This document shows, piece after piece, positions 1-5,096 of a stretch of 5,498 nt of DNA. Origin of the DNA: an uncultured Demequina sp. (lineage in GTDB: Bacteria > Actinomycetota > Actinomycetes > Actinomycetales > Demequinaceae); assembly GCA_937925595.1 (NCBI GenBank), contig CALALQ010000269.1:1-5498 (forward strand), given 5' to 3'. Under the pieces are notes generated by a model, which made no database searches, had not been told where the DNA came from, and saw nothing but the letters and a program-made list of their open reading frames with translations. The position numbers and the translations under genes were made by a program. Each line of letters starts with the position of its first letter. Within the stretch, counting starts at the first letter, position 1.

Positions 1-247
1 ACTCGAGTGCGATCCAGACCGTGCCGCGTTCGTCGACGGCGATGCCGTGGGGCAGGCTCCGCCTCGGAGACGTCGCGGCCACCGGTGCCAGGACAGAACG
101 GAACGTTCCGCCGACACCATGGATCCGGTCGTGTGCCAGTACGTCGCGCGCGGGGAGCGAGGCCACATTGGTCTGGTACCTCATCAACGCGTCGATCCCC
201 AACGAGAGCCGGGTCACGGAGCTCGTGACGCGCAAACGGGGCGCCAT
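1..247 (-). CDS. Partial gene, possible beta-propeller (Vgb/NHL/SMP-30-like) protein, N-terminal part
   Basis: The minus strand is open from inside the neighbouring HU gene to the left edge, with GC-rich third positions. The last readable part, about positions 61 to 2, translates as SLPHGIAVDERGTVWIALE. This follows the [PH]-G-I-x-V-D-x-x-G-x-V-W pattern of a single blade in virginiamycin B lyase-like, NHL or SMP-30 beta-propellers. Nothing else can be assigned, because the gene leaves the window after about 80 codons, and no signal peptide is visible. The start is uncertain. The ATG at 247 is used here as the longest choice, but it lies inside the HU-terminator hairpin and has no clear ribosome binding site. 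The ATG at 184 or GTG at 166 may be the true start. The assignment rests on one blade motif and could be wrong; the coding call is more secure than the family. Confidence 0.42.
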   Translation of the reverse strand, partial: MAPRLRVTSSVTRLSLGIDALMRYQTNVASLPARDVLAHDRIHGVGGTFRSVLAPVAATSPRRSLPHGIAVDERGTVWIALE

Positions 248-275
248 CGCGCCGAGTGACGCGACGGCGCCCCGT
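236..275 (-). terminator. Hairpin terminator behind the HU gene
   Basis: A perfect 10-bp inverted repeat (236-245 with 266-275) continues after one mismatch with five more pairs (247-251 with 260-264), closing an 8-base loop. It begins 28 bases past the HU stop codon in the direction of HU transcription. On the minus strand it is followed only by TTT before GC-rich sequence, so it is a strong stem with a weak U tract, as is common in high-GC actinobacteria. It overlaps the longest possible start of the gene at the left edge. Confidence 0.5.
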
Positions 276-303
276 GATTCAACGGCGCAAGCGGGCCCGT
301 GTA

Positions 304-699
304 CTACTTCTTCTTGGCTGCGGCCTTGCGCCCGGGTGCTGCCTTCTTGGCCGTCGGAGCCTTCGCGGCCTTCGCCGGAGCAGCAGCCTTCTTCGACGGC
401 TTGTTCAACTTCGGTGCCGGGGCGTTCCCGGCGAGCACGTTCTTGAACGTGGCCAGCACGGTCGCCTTGGGCGCGTTCTTGGCCTTCACCTTCACGGTCT
501 CACCAGTGCGTGGATTCCTGGCGGAGCGCGCTCCACGGCGCACCTTCTCGAACTTCACGAACCCGGTCCAGGTGACCGTCTCACCCTTGGCGACGCTCGC
601 CACCACCACGTCCTCGAGCCCCCGCAGGGTCGCGCCGACGTCCTTGGGGGACTGGCCGGTGTGGGCGGCCACGGCTGCGATCAGTTCGCTCTTGTTCAT
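304..699 (-). CDS. hup: HU-family DNA-binding protein with basic C-terminal tail
   Basis: This 131-residue protein is a nucleoid-associated protein expected to bind and bend DNA as a dimer. Residues 1-90 form the HU fold. They begin MNKSELIAAVA, followed by the helical dimerisation part, then the beta arm containing RNPRTGETVKV (about residues 61-71, the conserved RNP-TG-E segment that enters the minor groove), then the closing helix ATFKNVL. Residues about 91-131 are a low-complexity Lys/Ala/Pro tail ending AAAKKK. Classical HU proteins stop near 90 residues; such tails are known from actinobacterial HU proteins (mycobacterial HupB/Hlp, Streptomyces HupS) and resemble eukaryotic linker histones. 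The frame is open far upstream, but the ATG at 699 is chosen because the HU fold starts there and a GGAGG lies 8 bases before it. The gene diverges from the lipoprotein gene and appears monocistronic, with a hairpin behind it. Confidence 0.94.
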   Translation of the reverse strand: MNKSELIAAVAAHTGQSPKDVGATLRGLEDVVVASVAKGETVTWTGFVKFEKVRRGARSARNPRTGETVKVKAKNAPKATVLATFKNVLAGNAPAPKLNKPSKKAAAPAKAAKAPTAKKAAPGRKAAAKKK

Positions 700-707
700 A
701 TGGGAAA

Positions 708-712
708 CCTCC
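708..712 (-). promoter_or_regulatory. Ribosome binding site of the HU gene
   Basis: The minus strand reads GGAGG with an 8-base gap to the ATG at 699. This fixes the HU start against the much longer open frame that extends upstream to 1092. Confidence 0.75.
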
Positions 713-795
713 ACATTGAAGTACCTGGGAACGAAACCGACAGTCTGGTCGATCACCAGCACGCACATGCGACTCCCGTACGCGACTCGGTGAGC

Positions 796-813
796 TCCGC
801 CCGGGTGGGCGGA
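796..813. other. Small hairpin in the HU/lipoprotein divergent intergenic region
   Basis: TCCGCCC (796-802) is the exact reverse complement of GGGCGGA (807-813), leaving a 4-base loop. It lies near the middle of the 274-base region between two divergent genes, so an operator is conceivable. A stem this short and GC-rich can arise by chance in such DNA. No convincing -35/-10 pair was found for either gene in this region. Confidence 0.2.
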
Positions 814-960
814 ACCTTCGGCCGGGGAGAAGACGCGGCCGTCATTCGAGCGCGGTGCGCTGATTGCGTGTGCCGGCGCGTCACGGACCGTTGAGTGAGA
901 GCCGGCGGGCACCACGATGTTTCTCGAATGCCTTCCACTGCTCAACGACTGTCCACCGAG

Positions 961-968
961 AAGGAAGG
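961..968 (+). promoter_or_regulatory. Ribosome binding site of the lipoprotein gene
   Basis: AAGGAAGG ends 5 bases before the ATG at 974. It supports that ATG, which opens a lipoprotein signal peptide, over the GTG at 895 that starts the other frame and has no such features. Confidence 0.65.
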
Positions 969-973
969 TACTT

Positions 974-2193
974 ATGAAGCATCGTGTCGTCACCGCCGCC
1001 GTGGCGTGCTGCGTGGTCCTCGCCGCCTGCGGTACGAGCGACAACAAGTCCAGCAGCGCCGAGACGTCGACGACCGTCAAGCCGCCGACCACGGCGCCTG
1101 CCGCACCGAGCCAGTCGAGACCCCGGCGACGACCGTGGCAGCCACTGTTCCGGCCACCGAGCCAGTCGAGACCCCGGCGACGACCGAGGCACCCGCGACG
1201 ACGGAGGCTCCAGCGACGACGGAGGCTCCCGCAACCACCGAACCCGCTGCCGTCGACAGTGACTACGCGCTCGCTGGCGAGTGGTACATGCTCCGCGAGA
1301 TCACGAGCGACAACGACGACGCGTACTTCTGGCTCGAGAAGCCGGAAACCCTCGGCGTGGTCGTCGAGGTCCGCGAGATGACGATCGGTGACGCGTCGAA
1401 CGGTGACACCCAGATCGGCTTCTCGTTCCTGTCCGAAGGCTTCATCGGCGGCACGCCCGCGACCGGCACCTGGGACGGGTCAAACCTCACCTTCTTCCGC
1501 TCGACGGACGACCCGTGCCTGTCGAAGGCCACCGGTGAGTTCGACGGCCCGGACCAGTCCCGCACCGAAGATGTCGGGGAGTTCACGGTCGTCGACGACA
1601 CGATGCTCGCCGGGTCGGTCACCCGCCGCGAGACCACGGTCGAGTCCGACGAGTGCGAGCCGACCGACGCCGGCTTCTACGCGGACGCGTGGATCTTGCG
1701 CTTCGAGGCGTTCGAAGACCCTGCCGTCGAAGGCGTTTATGTCGGCCAGCTCGGCGAGGACGGCGAAGCAGTCGATTTCGACCTGAAGGTCTTCGAGGCA
1801 GACGGTCAGCTGTACTACCGGCACGCGGTGAGCTCACCGGACGAGCCCGGGTACGTGTTCATCGACGTGCCGATCAACCTGAGCTCCGACGGAACGTTCT
1901 ACGAGGGTGGCGGCACGTACTACGACGGGTGTGTGAGCGACATTGACGGTGAGTTCATCGGCGATGACGCGTACGAGGTGACCACCCAGGTGCAGCTCGG
2001 ATTCGCCGAACTCACGAACGGTCGGGTTGCGGTCCAGCTCGCGGAGCGGATGTCGTCGGTCGTGCGTGCCGACGTGACCGACCCCGAGGTCGTGCGGGCA
2101 TGCGGTCCGGTGTCGCACTTCAAGACCGGGTTCGGCCTGCTCGTGGAGTGGACGTCGTTCGACGACACCGTCCCGGCGAAGGTCGCTTCCTGA
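974..2193 (+). CDS. Secreted lipoprotein with Thr/Pro/Glu linker and duplicated outer domain; apparent frameshift near 1104
   Basis: The signal peptide starts at ATG 974: MKHR, a hydrophobic stretch, then lipobox LAAC with Cys19 as the predicted lipidation site. A Ser/Thr/Pro-rich stretch follows in that frame to about residue 44. From about 1105 the sensible reading is one base back: TEPVETPATT repeats, three EAPATT repeats, then a roughly 310-residue outer domain ending at the TGA at 2191-2193. Without correction the signal-peptide frame turns into an Arg/Pro-rich tail and stops at 1381 (135 residues). With one base restored the product is about 406 residues. The outer part seems to be two related acidic, beta-rich halves (about 103-247 and 254-388), each with a GEF-type motif and two cysteines (Cys182/228 and Cys320/377). 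I do not recognise the family; the likely place is the outer face of the cytoplasmic membrane. The shift may be a sequencing error, a real mutation or, less likely, recoding. Confidence 0.72.
1104..1186 (+). repeat. 32-bp direct repeat, 51-bp period, in the lipoprotein linker
   Basis: The 32 bases at 1104-1135 recur identically at 1155-1186. The 51-bp spacing equals 17 codons, so both copies read TEPVETPATT in the same frame and gain or loss of one unit would keep that frame. The apparent missing base lies at the left border of the first copy. Confidence 0.9.
1186..1239 (+). repeat. Three tandem 18-bp units encoding EAPATT
   Basis: The units at 1186-1203, 1204-1221 and 1222-1239 each encode Glu-Ala-Pro-Ala-Thr-Thr, with synonymous differences (GCA/GCT, CCC/CCA, ACG/ACC). 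They belong to the extended linker that would hold the outer domain away from the membrane or through the wall. The synonymous drift indicates selection on the protein sequence and argues that this frame is the real one. Confidence 0.88.
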
Positions 2194-2204
2194 CCCTTTA
2201 CTGA

Positions 2205-2237
2205 ACCGGATACCGGCATCGTCAGCCGATATCCGGT
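2205..2237 (+). terminator. First hairpin after the lipoprotein gene
   Basis: ACCGGATA (2205-2212) pairs with TATCCGGT (2230-2237). After one mismatch, four more pairs (2214-2217 with 2225-2228) close a 7-base loop. It starts 12 bases past the stop codon. No T run follows, so it would be a U-less hairpin terminator or a 3'-end stabilising stem. Confidence 0.45.
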
Positions 2238-2240
2238 AGC

Positions 2241-2283
2241 CGTCCATCTGGCCGGACAGCATCGTCTGTCCGGCCAGATGACG
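2241..2283 (+). terminator. Second, stronger hairpin after the lipoprotein gene
   Basis: A perfect 15-bp stem (2245-2259 with 2266-2280) closes a 6-base loop. Three further pairs (2241-2243 with 2281-2283) lie beyond a bulged C at 2244. TTCT follows. The strength of the stem and its position behind the stop make it the probable main terminator of the lipoprotein transcript. It could also act on any leftward transcript. Confidence 0.6.
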
Positions 2284-2731
2284 TTCTGCCCGTCCACGAC
2301 GGGAGCTCGCCACCGAACCGCAGTCCTCGGACCACGAACCAGCGCCAGATGGCCAGTCGTCCATCGCCCTTGTTCGCAACAGGGCCGTGACACCCGCCAT
2401 CACAGACCGTGGCTTCAGGCTCCCGTCGAGATCGAAGACGGCACGAGCAGTTCGTCTGCGACCTCGACTGCGATCAACTCGCTCTGAGGTTGTCGACCGC
2501 TCGCGTTCACCGGGAGGTGGTCTGGCGACGTGCTGTGAGCTCGGCGAGGGTGACGGTTGGGCTCGTGTCGGCGAGCGGTCGCCGGGCGACGACGACGAGC
2601 CGATCTGCTCCGTAACTGCGTTCCGGGTGCTCCTGGGCGTCGAGGTCGTTGAGGAGTCCGACGGCTTCCTCTCGAGTCTGGCGTCGCCGGGCGGCCTCGT
2701 GGGTGATCGGGGCGGGAGGTGGCGAGGGCCG
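2284..2731. other. Gene-free stretch with coding-like minus-strand fragments
   Basis: No complete gene is supported here. On the minus strand a frame from about 2707 to the stop at 2507 reads like protein (it includes REEAVGLLNDLDAQEHPERS and ADRLVVVARRPLADTSPTV). By hand count its G+C is about 79%, 55% and 77% at codon positions 1, 2 and 3. It has no ATG, GTG or TTG start before an in-frame stop within the tRNA gene. Its stop overlaps a GTG (GTGA, 2507-2510) that opens a 31-codon frame ending at 2415. A third minus frame contains FDLDGSL (2436 to 2416), similar to the first HAD-phosphatase motif. These could be remnants of one or two decayed genes, or chance in GC-rich DNA. Confidence 0.3.
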
Positions 2732-2737
2732 TACAAT
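2732..2737 (+). promoter_or_regulatory. Probable -10 box of the tRNA-Arg gene
   Basis: TACAAT matches TATAAT at five of six positions and stands out in GC-rich surroundings. It would start transcription about 30 bases before the tRNA. No good -35 box is seen at the expected distance, which is tolerated in many actinobacterial promoters. Confidence 0.42.
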
Positions 2738-2770
2738 CCGCGGAGCAATCCGCGATACGAACCGCGGACA
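2735..2770 (+). repeat. Three 12-bp imperfect repeats before the tRNA
   Basis: AATCCGCGGAGC, AATCCGCGATAC and GAACCGCGGACA follow each other at 2735, 2747 and 2759, sharing a CCGCG core every 12 bp. They fill the region between the -10 box and the tRNA 5' end, so they would lie mostly in the leader of the tRNA precursor. The first and third CCGCGG cores can also pair with each other as a hairpin. Confidence 0.55.
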
Positions 2771-2774
2771 CGCC

Positions 2775-2847
2775 GCCCCTGTAGCTCAGTGGAGAGAGCA
2801 ACGGTTTCCTAAACCGCAGGTCGCAGGTTCGATCCCTGCCAGGGGCG
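2775..2847 (+). tRNA. tRNA-Arg (anticodon CCT)
   Basis: A full cloverleaf folds by hand. The acceptor stem is 2775-2781 with 2840-2846 (seven pairs) plus discriminator G2847. The D stem is GCTC/GAGC (2784-2787 with 2796-2799). The anticodon stem is 2801-2805 with 2813-2817, with four good pairs and an A-C mismatch at the first. The anticodon loop TTCCTAA has CCT at 2808-2810, which reads the AGG arginine codon. The variable loop is five bases, and the T stem (2823-2827 with 2835-2839) closes the loop TTCGATC. CCA is not encoded, so it must be added after transcription. Confidence 0.96.
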
Positions 2848-2858
2848 CTCGCGCAGCA

Positions 2859-2909
2859 CCGACGTCGTGACCCGTGCGCAGGATCCGCGCGGACGGGTCA
2901 CGACGTCGG
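2859..2909 (+). terminator. 17-bp perfect inverted repeat: tRNA terminator and/or pncA operator
   Basis: CCGACGTCGTGACCCGT (2859-2875) and its exact reverse complement (2893-2909) flank a 17-base centre that can pair further (GCGC 2876-2879 with 2887-2890). It starts 11 bases after the tRNA and ends 21 bases before the pncA ATG. No T tract follows. The position suits a terminator of the tRNA transcript. The right arm also covers the place where a pncA -35 element would lie, so it could be a binding site for a regulator of NAD salvage. Confidence 0.6.
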
Positions 2910-2917
2910 GGACGGGG

Positions 2918-2923
2918 TACCGT
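2918..2923 (+). promoter_or_regulatory. Possible -10 box for a leaderless pncA transcript
   Basis: TACCGT fits the actinobacterial TANNNT pattern and ends 7 bases before the ATG at 2931, the distance expected if transcription begins at the A of the start codon. GGGTCA (2895-2900, inside the inverted repeat) lies 17 bases upstream as a weak -35 candidate. No clear Shine-Dalgarno precedes the ATG, which agrees with leaderless translation. Confidence 0.38.
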
Positions 2924-2930
2924 CAGCGGC

Positions 2931-3527
2931 ATGGCTGGAGCGCTTGCACCGTTCGACCGGACGACTGCGCTGGTCGTCGTGGACATGCAGAACGACTTCG
3001 CCGATCCGGCCGGGTCGCTGTTCGTGCAGGAAGGCGACACGCTGGTCGAGCCGATCAACGCGCTGATGCGCGCGGCTCGCGACGCCGGGTCGACGGTCGT
3101 GCTCACGCAGGACTGGCACCCGGAGCGCACCCCGCATTTCGAGCCCGACGGTCCGTGGCCCGTGCACTGCGTCGGTGGCACGTGGGGCGCCGACCTGGTC
3201 GACGGGCTGGACCGCCACGCCGACGCTGTGGTGCGCAAGGGGACCGGGGGAGAGGACGGCTACTCGGCGTTCACGATGCGTGACACCGAGACCGGCGCCG
3301 ACCTGCCGACCGGTCTGGCCGGCCTGCTCCGCGAGCGTGGGATCGAACGGGTTGTGGTGGTCGGGTTGGCTGCCGATGTGTGCGTCGCCGCGACGGCCAA
3401 GGACGCGGCCGCAGCCGGGTTCGCCACGGACGTCGTGTGGTCCGCGACGCGGCCGGTGTATCCCGACGCGGTGCCGCAGGTCCGGCGCGAACTCGCCGAG
3501 GCCGGCGTCGCGGTGGTGGGCGAATGA
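2931..3527 (+). CDS. pncA: Nicotinamidase (pyrazinamidase family)
   Basis: This 198-residue cytoplasmic isochorismatase-fold hydrolase deamidates nicotinamide to nicotinate and ammonia, the first step of NAD salvage through nicotinate. All family signatures are visible. VVVDMQNDF carries catalytic Asp18. TQDWHPERTPHF and PVHC give the metal ligands Asp61, His63, His69 and His79. Lys103 precedes the GYSAF segment. GLAADVCV holds the nucleophile Cys151, so the Asp-Lys-Cys triad is complete. Length is typical (about 180-210). The frame is open back to a GTG at 2874, but that start lies in the inverted repeat and would add a basic tail absent from the family; the ATG at 2931, just before the fold begins, is preferred. 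Its stop overlaps the pncB start by four bases, so the two are one operon with successive reactions. Enzymes of this family also activate pyrazinamide, which is family knowledge and not shown here. Confidence 0.96.
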   Translation: MAGALAPFDRTTALVVVDMQNDFADPAGSLFVQEGDTLVEPINALMRAARDAGSTVVLTQDWHPERTPHFEPDGPWPVHCVGGTWGADLVDGLDRHADAVVRKGTGGEDGYSAFTMRDTETGADLPTGLAGLLRERGIERVVVVGLAADVCVAATAKDAAAAGFATDVVWSATRPVYPDAVPQVRRELAEAGVAVVGE

Positions 3528-5074
3528 CACCCGGCGACCGCATCCGGGAGCGCTGGGCCGCGGCCCGCGGCCCCTTGTTCACCGACCTCTACGAGTTGGT
3601 GATGGCCCAGATCTACTTCCGCGAGGGCATCGCCGAGCAGACCGCCCAGTTCGACCACTTCTTCCGCCGCTACCCGGACTACGGCACACACCAGGCCGGC
3701 TTCTGCGTCACCGCCGGGCTCGGCCCGTTCCGCGCGTGGTTGCGTGATCTGCGCTTCGGCGACGACGAGGTCGCCGCGCTCGGCGCACTGCGCGACTCGG
3801 CCGGCAATCCGATGTTCGGCCGTGACTTCCTGGACTGGCTCTCCGCGCCCGACCGGTTTGCCGCGCTCGAGCTGACCGCGATCCCCGAAGGACGGGTCGT
3901 GCATCCGCACGAACCGATCGTGTCGGTGACCGGTCCGCTGGCGGTCGCGCAGCTCGTCGAGACGGCCCTGCTCAACCACTTCAACTATGCGACCCTGATC
4001 GCGACCAAGGCGGCGCGCATCGTGGCCAGCGCGCGCGGTGGGACGGTGCTCGAGTTCGGCATGCGCCGCGGCCCCGGTGCCGGTGTGAGCGACGGCGTGC
4101 GCGGCGCGCTGATCGCCGGGTGTGCGGGCACGTCTGACGTGGAGGCGTCGATTGCACTCGGCACACAACCCAAGGGCACCCACGCGCACGCCCTCGTGCA
4201 GGCGTACCTCGCCAACGGCGGTGGCGAGCTCGAGGCCTTCCGGGCCATGGCGCGTTCGGCACCAGACGACTGCGTGCTCCTGGTCGACACGGTCGACACG
4301 CTCCATTCGGGCGTGCCCAACGCGATCAGAGTGTTCGAGGAGCTGCGGGCGGCCGGGCATCGCCCCGCCGGCGTGCGGCTCGACTCGGGCGACCTCGCCT
4401 ACCTCGCCGTACAGACCGCCCGCCAGCTCGACGAGGCCGGCTTCGACGACGTACCGATCGTGCTGTCCGGCGACCTCGACGAGGTCAACATCTGGCAGAT
4501 CCTCACGCAGGTCGACGAGGAGGCCGCCCGTAACGGCATGGACGCGGCCGGCATCCGCCGGCGGCTCGCCTACGGTGCCGGCACGCGCTTGATCACCTCG
4601 CACGGCGACTCCGCGCTCGGTGGGGTGTACAAGTTGGTCGGCCTCGAACGCGACGACGGGTGGGCCCCGGCGATCAAGATCTCCGAGGACCCCGGCAAGG
4701 TGCCGCTTCCGGCGCGCAAGAAGGCGTGGCGCCTGTACGACCGGCGCGGGATGGCGATCGTCGACCTCGTCGGTCTGCCGGACGACGATCCGCTCGCTGA
4801 GCCGATCCTGGTGACCCACCACCCGACCCGGCCGGAGGTGCACACGGCACGCCCGCGCGAGGAGATTGCCGAGGTGGAGGAGCTGCACGTCGCGGTCGAC
4901 GTCGACGCGCCCGACGAACCGATCGAGGAGTTGCGCGCCCGCTGTGCGGCCGATGTCGAGCGGCTCGACACGGGCGTGCGGCGGCTTGTCAACCCGCACG
5001 TGTACCACGTGTCGGCGACCGAGCGTCTGCACCGCCTGCGGGTCGACCTGATCGCGCGCACCGACCCGGCCTGA
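3524..5074 (+). CDS. pncB: Nicotinate phosphoribosyltransferase
   Basis: This 516-residue enzyme condenses nicotinate with PRPP, coupled to ATP hydrolysis, giving nicotinate mononucleotide for NAD synthesis in the cytoplasm. Family motifs appear in order: FTDLYELVMAQ (19-29, N-terminal signature), FDHFFRR (43-49), EFGMRRGPG (177-185), AGTSDVEASIALG then GTHAHALVQAY (218-228, where His222 is the likely phosphorylated histidine), VRLDSGDLAYLA (284-295, phosphate/PRPP side), VLSGDLDE (313-320), YGAGTRLITS (350-359) and GGVYKLV (366-372). The C-terminal NPHVYHVS segment is also typical. The length is at the upper end for the family but no domain is added. The start is ATG 3524 in the ATGA overlap with pncA, implying translational coupling, so PncA product passes to PncB from one transcript. 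A small hairpin at the 3' end separates it from the convergent regulator gene. Confidence 0.96.
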   Translation: MTPGDRIRERWAAARGPLFTDLYELVMAQIYFREGIAEQTAQFDHFFRRYPDYGTHQAGFCVTAGLGPFRAWLRDLRFGDDEVAALGALRDSAGNPMFGRDFLDWLSAPDRFAALELTAIPEGRVVHPHEPIVSVTGPLAVAQLVETALLNHFNYATLIATKAARIVASARGGTVLEFGMRRGPGAGVSDGVRGALIAGCAGTSDVEASIALGTQPKGTHAHALVQAYLANGGGELEAFRAMARSAPDDCVLLVDTVDTLHSGVPNAIRVFEELRAAGHRPAGVRLDSGDLAYLAVQTARQLDEAGFDDVPIVLSGDLDEVNIWQILTQVDEEAARNGMDAAGIRRRLAYGAGTRLITSHGDSALGGVYKLVGLERDDGWAPAIKISEDPGKVPLPARKKAWRLYDRRGMAIVDLVGLPDDDPLAEPILVTHHPTRPEVHTARPREEIAEVEELHVAVDVDAPDEPIEELRARCAADVERLDTGVRRLVNPHVYHVSATERLHRLRVDLIARTDPA

Positions 5075-5076
5075 CC

Positions 5077-5096
5077 GCCGCGGCTCAGTCCGCGGC
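5077..5096. terminator. Small hairpin between convergent pncB and tetR-type genes
   Basis: GCCGCGG (5077-5083) pairs with CCGCGGC (5090-5096) around a 6-base loop. It occupies the 10-base gap between the two stops and overlaps the last codons of the minus-strand gene. It is placed to work in both directions, but it has only seven pairs and no T run on either side. Confidence 0.35.

Noticed and set aside
745..759. CTGGT/ACCAG inverted repeat upstream of the HU gene as an operator
   Set aside because: Five pairs only, with no supporting promoter element; expected by chance in DNA of this composition.
891..921. TTGAGT (891) as -35 of a lipoprotein promoter
   Set aside because: No acceptable -10 hexamer lies 16-18 bases downstream; the best match (GATGTT) is at 19 and has only three matching bases.
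895..973. GTG at 895 as the start of the long lipoprotein-domain frame
   Set aside because: It gives an Arg-rich, signal-less N terminus overlapping a proper lipoprotein signal peptide in the other frame; a frameshift explains both frames better.
700..1092. N-terminal extension of the HU frame to position 1092
   Set aside because: The HU fold and a good ribosome binding site place the start at 699; the extension has no recognisable domain.
1834..2748. Minus-strand open frame of 304 codons across the lipoprotein 3' end and the intergenic stretch
   Set aside because: Over 1834-2193 it is antisense to a supported coding region, and its composition is Ser/Arg/Pro-rich shadow-like. Only the FDLDGSL piece was kept as a weak observation.
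2874..2930. GTG at 2874 as the pncA start
   Set aside because: It lies inside the inverted repeat and adds a basic stretch not found in nicotinamidases; ATG 2931 directly precedes the fold.
2848..2930. Phage or island attachment site at the tRNA 3' end
   Set aside because: No integrase gene and no second copy of the tRNA 3' end occur in the window; the DNA to its right is ordinary NAD-salvage genes.
3260..5032. A 590-codon open frame on the minus strand, opposite pncB
   Set aside because: It is antisense to a clearly recognised pncB and pncA end; its Arg/Val/His-rich product is what GC-rich codon bias leaves on the opposite strand.
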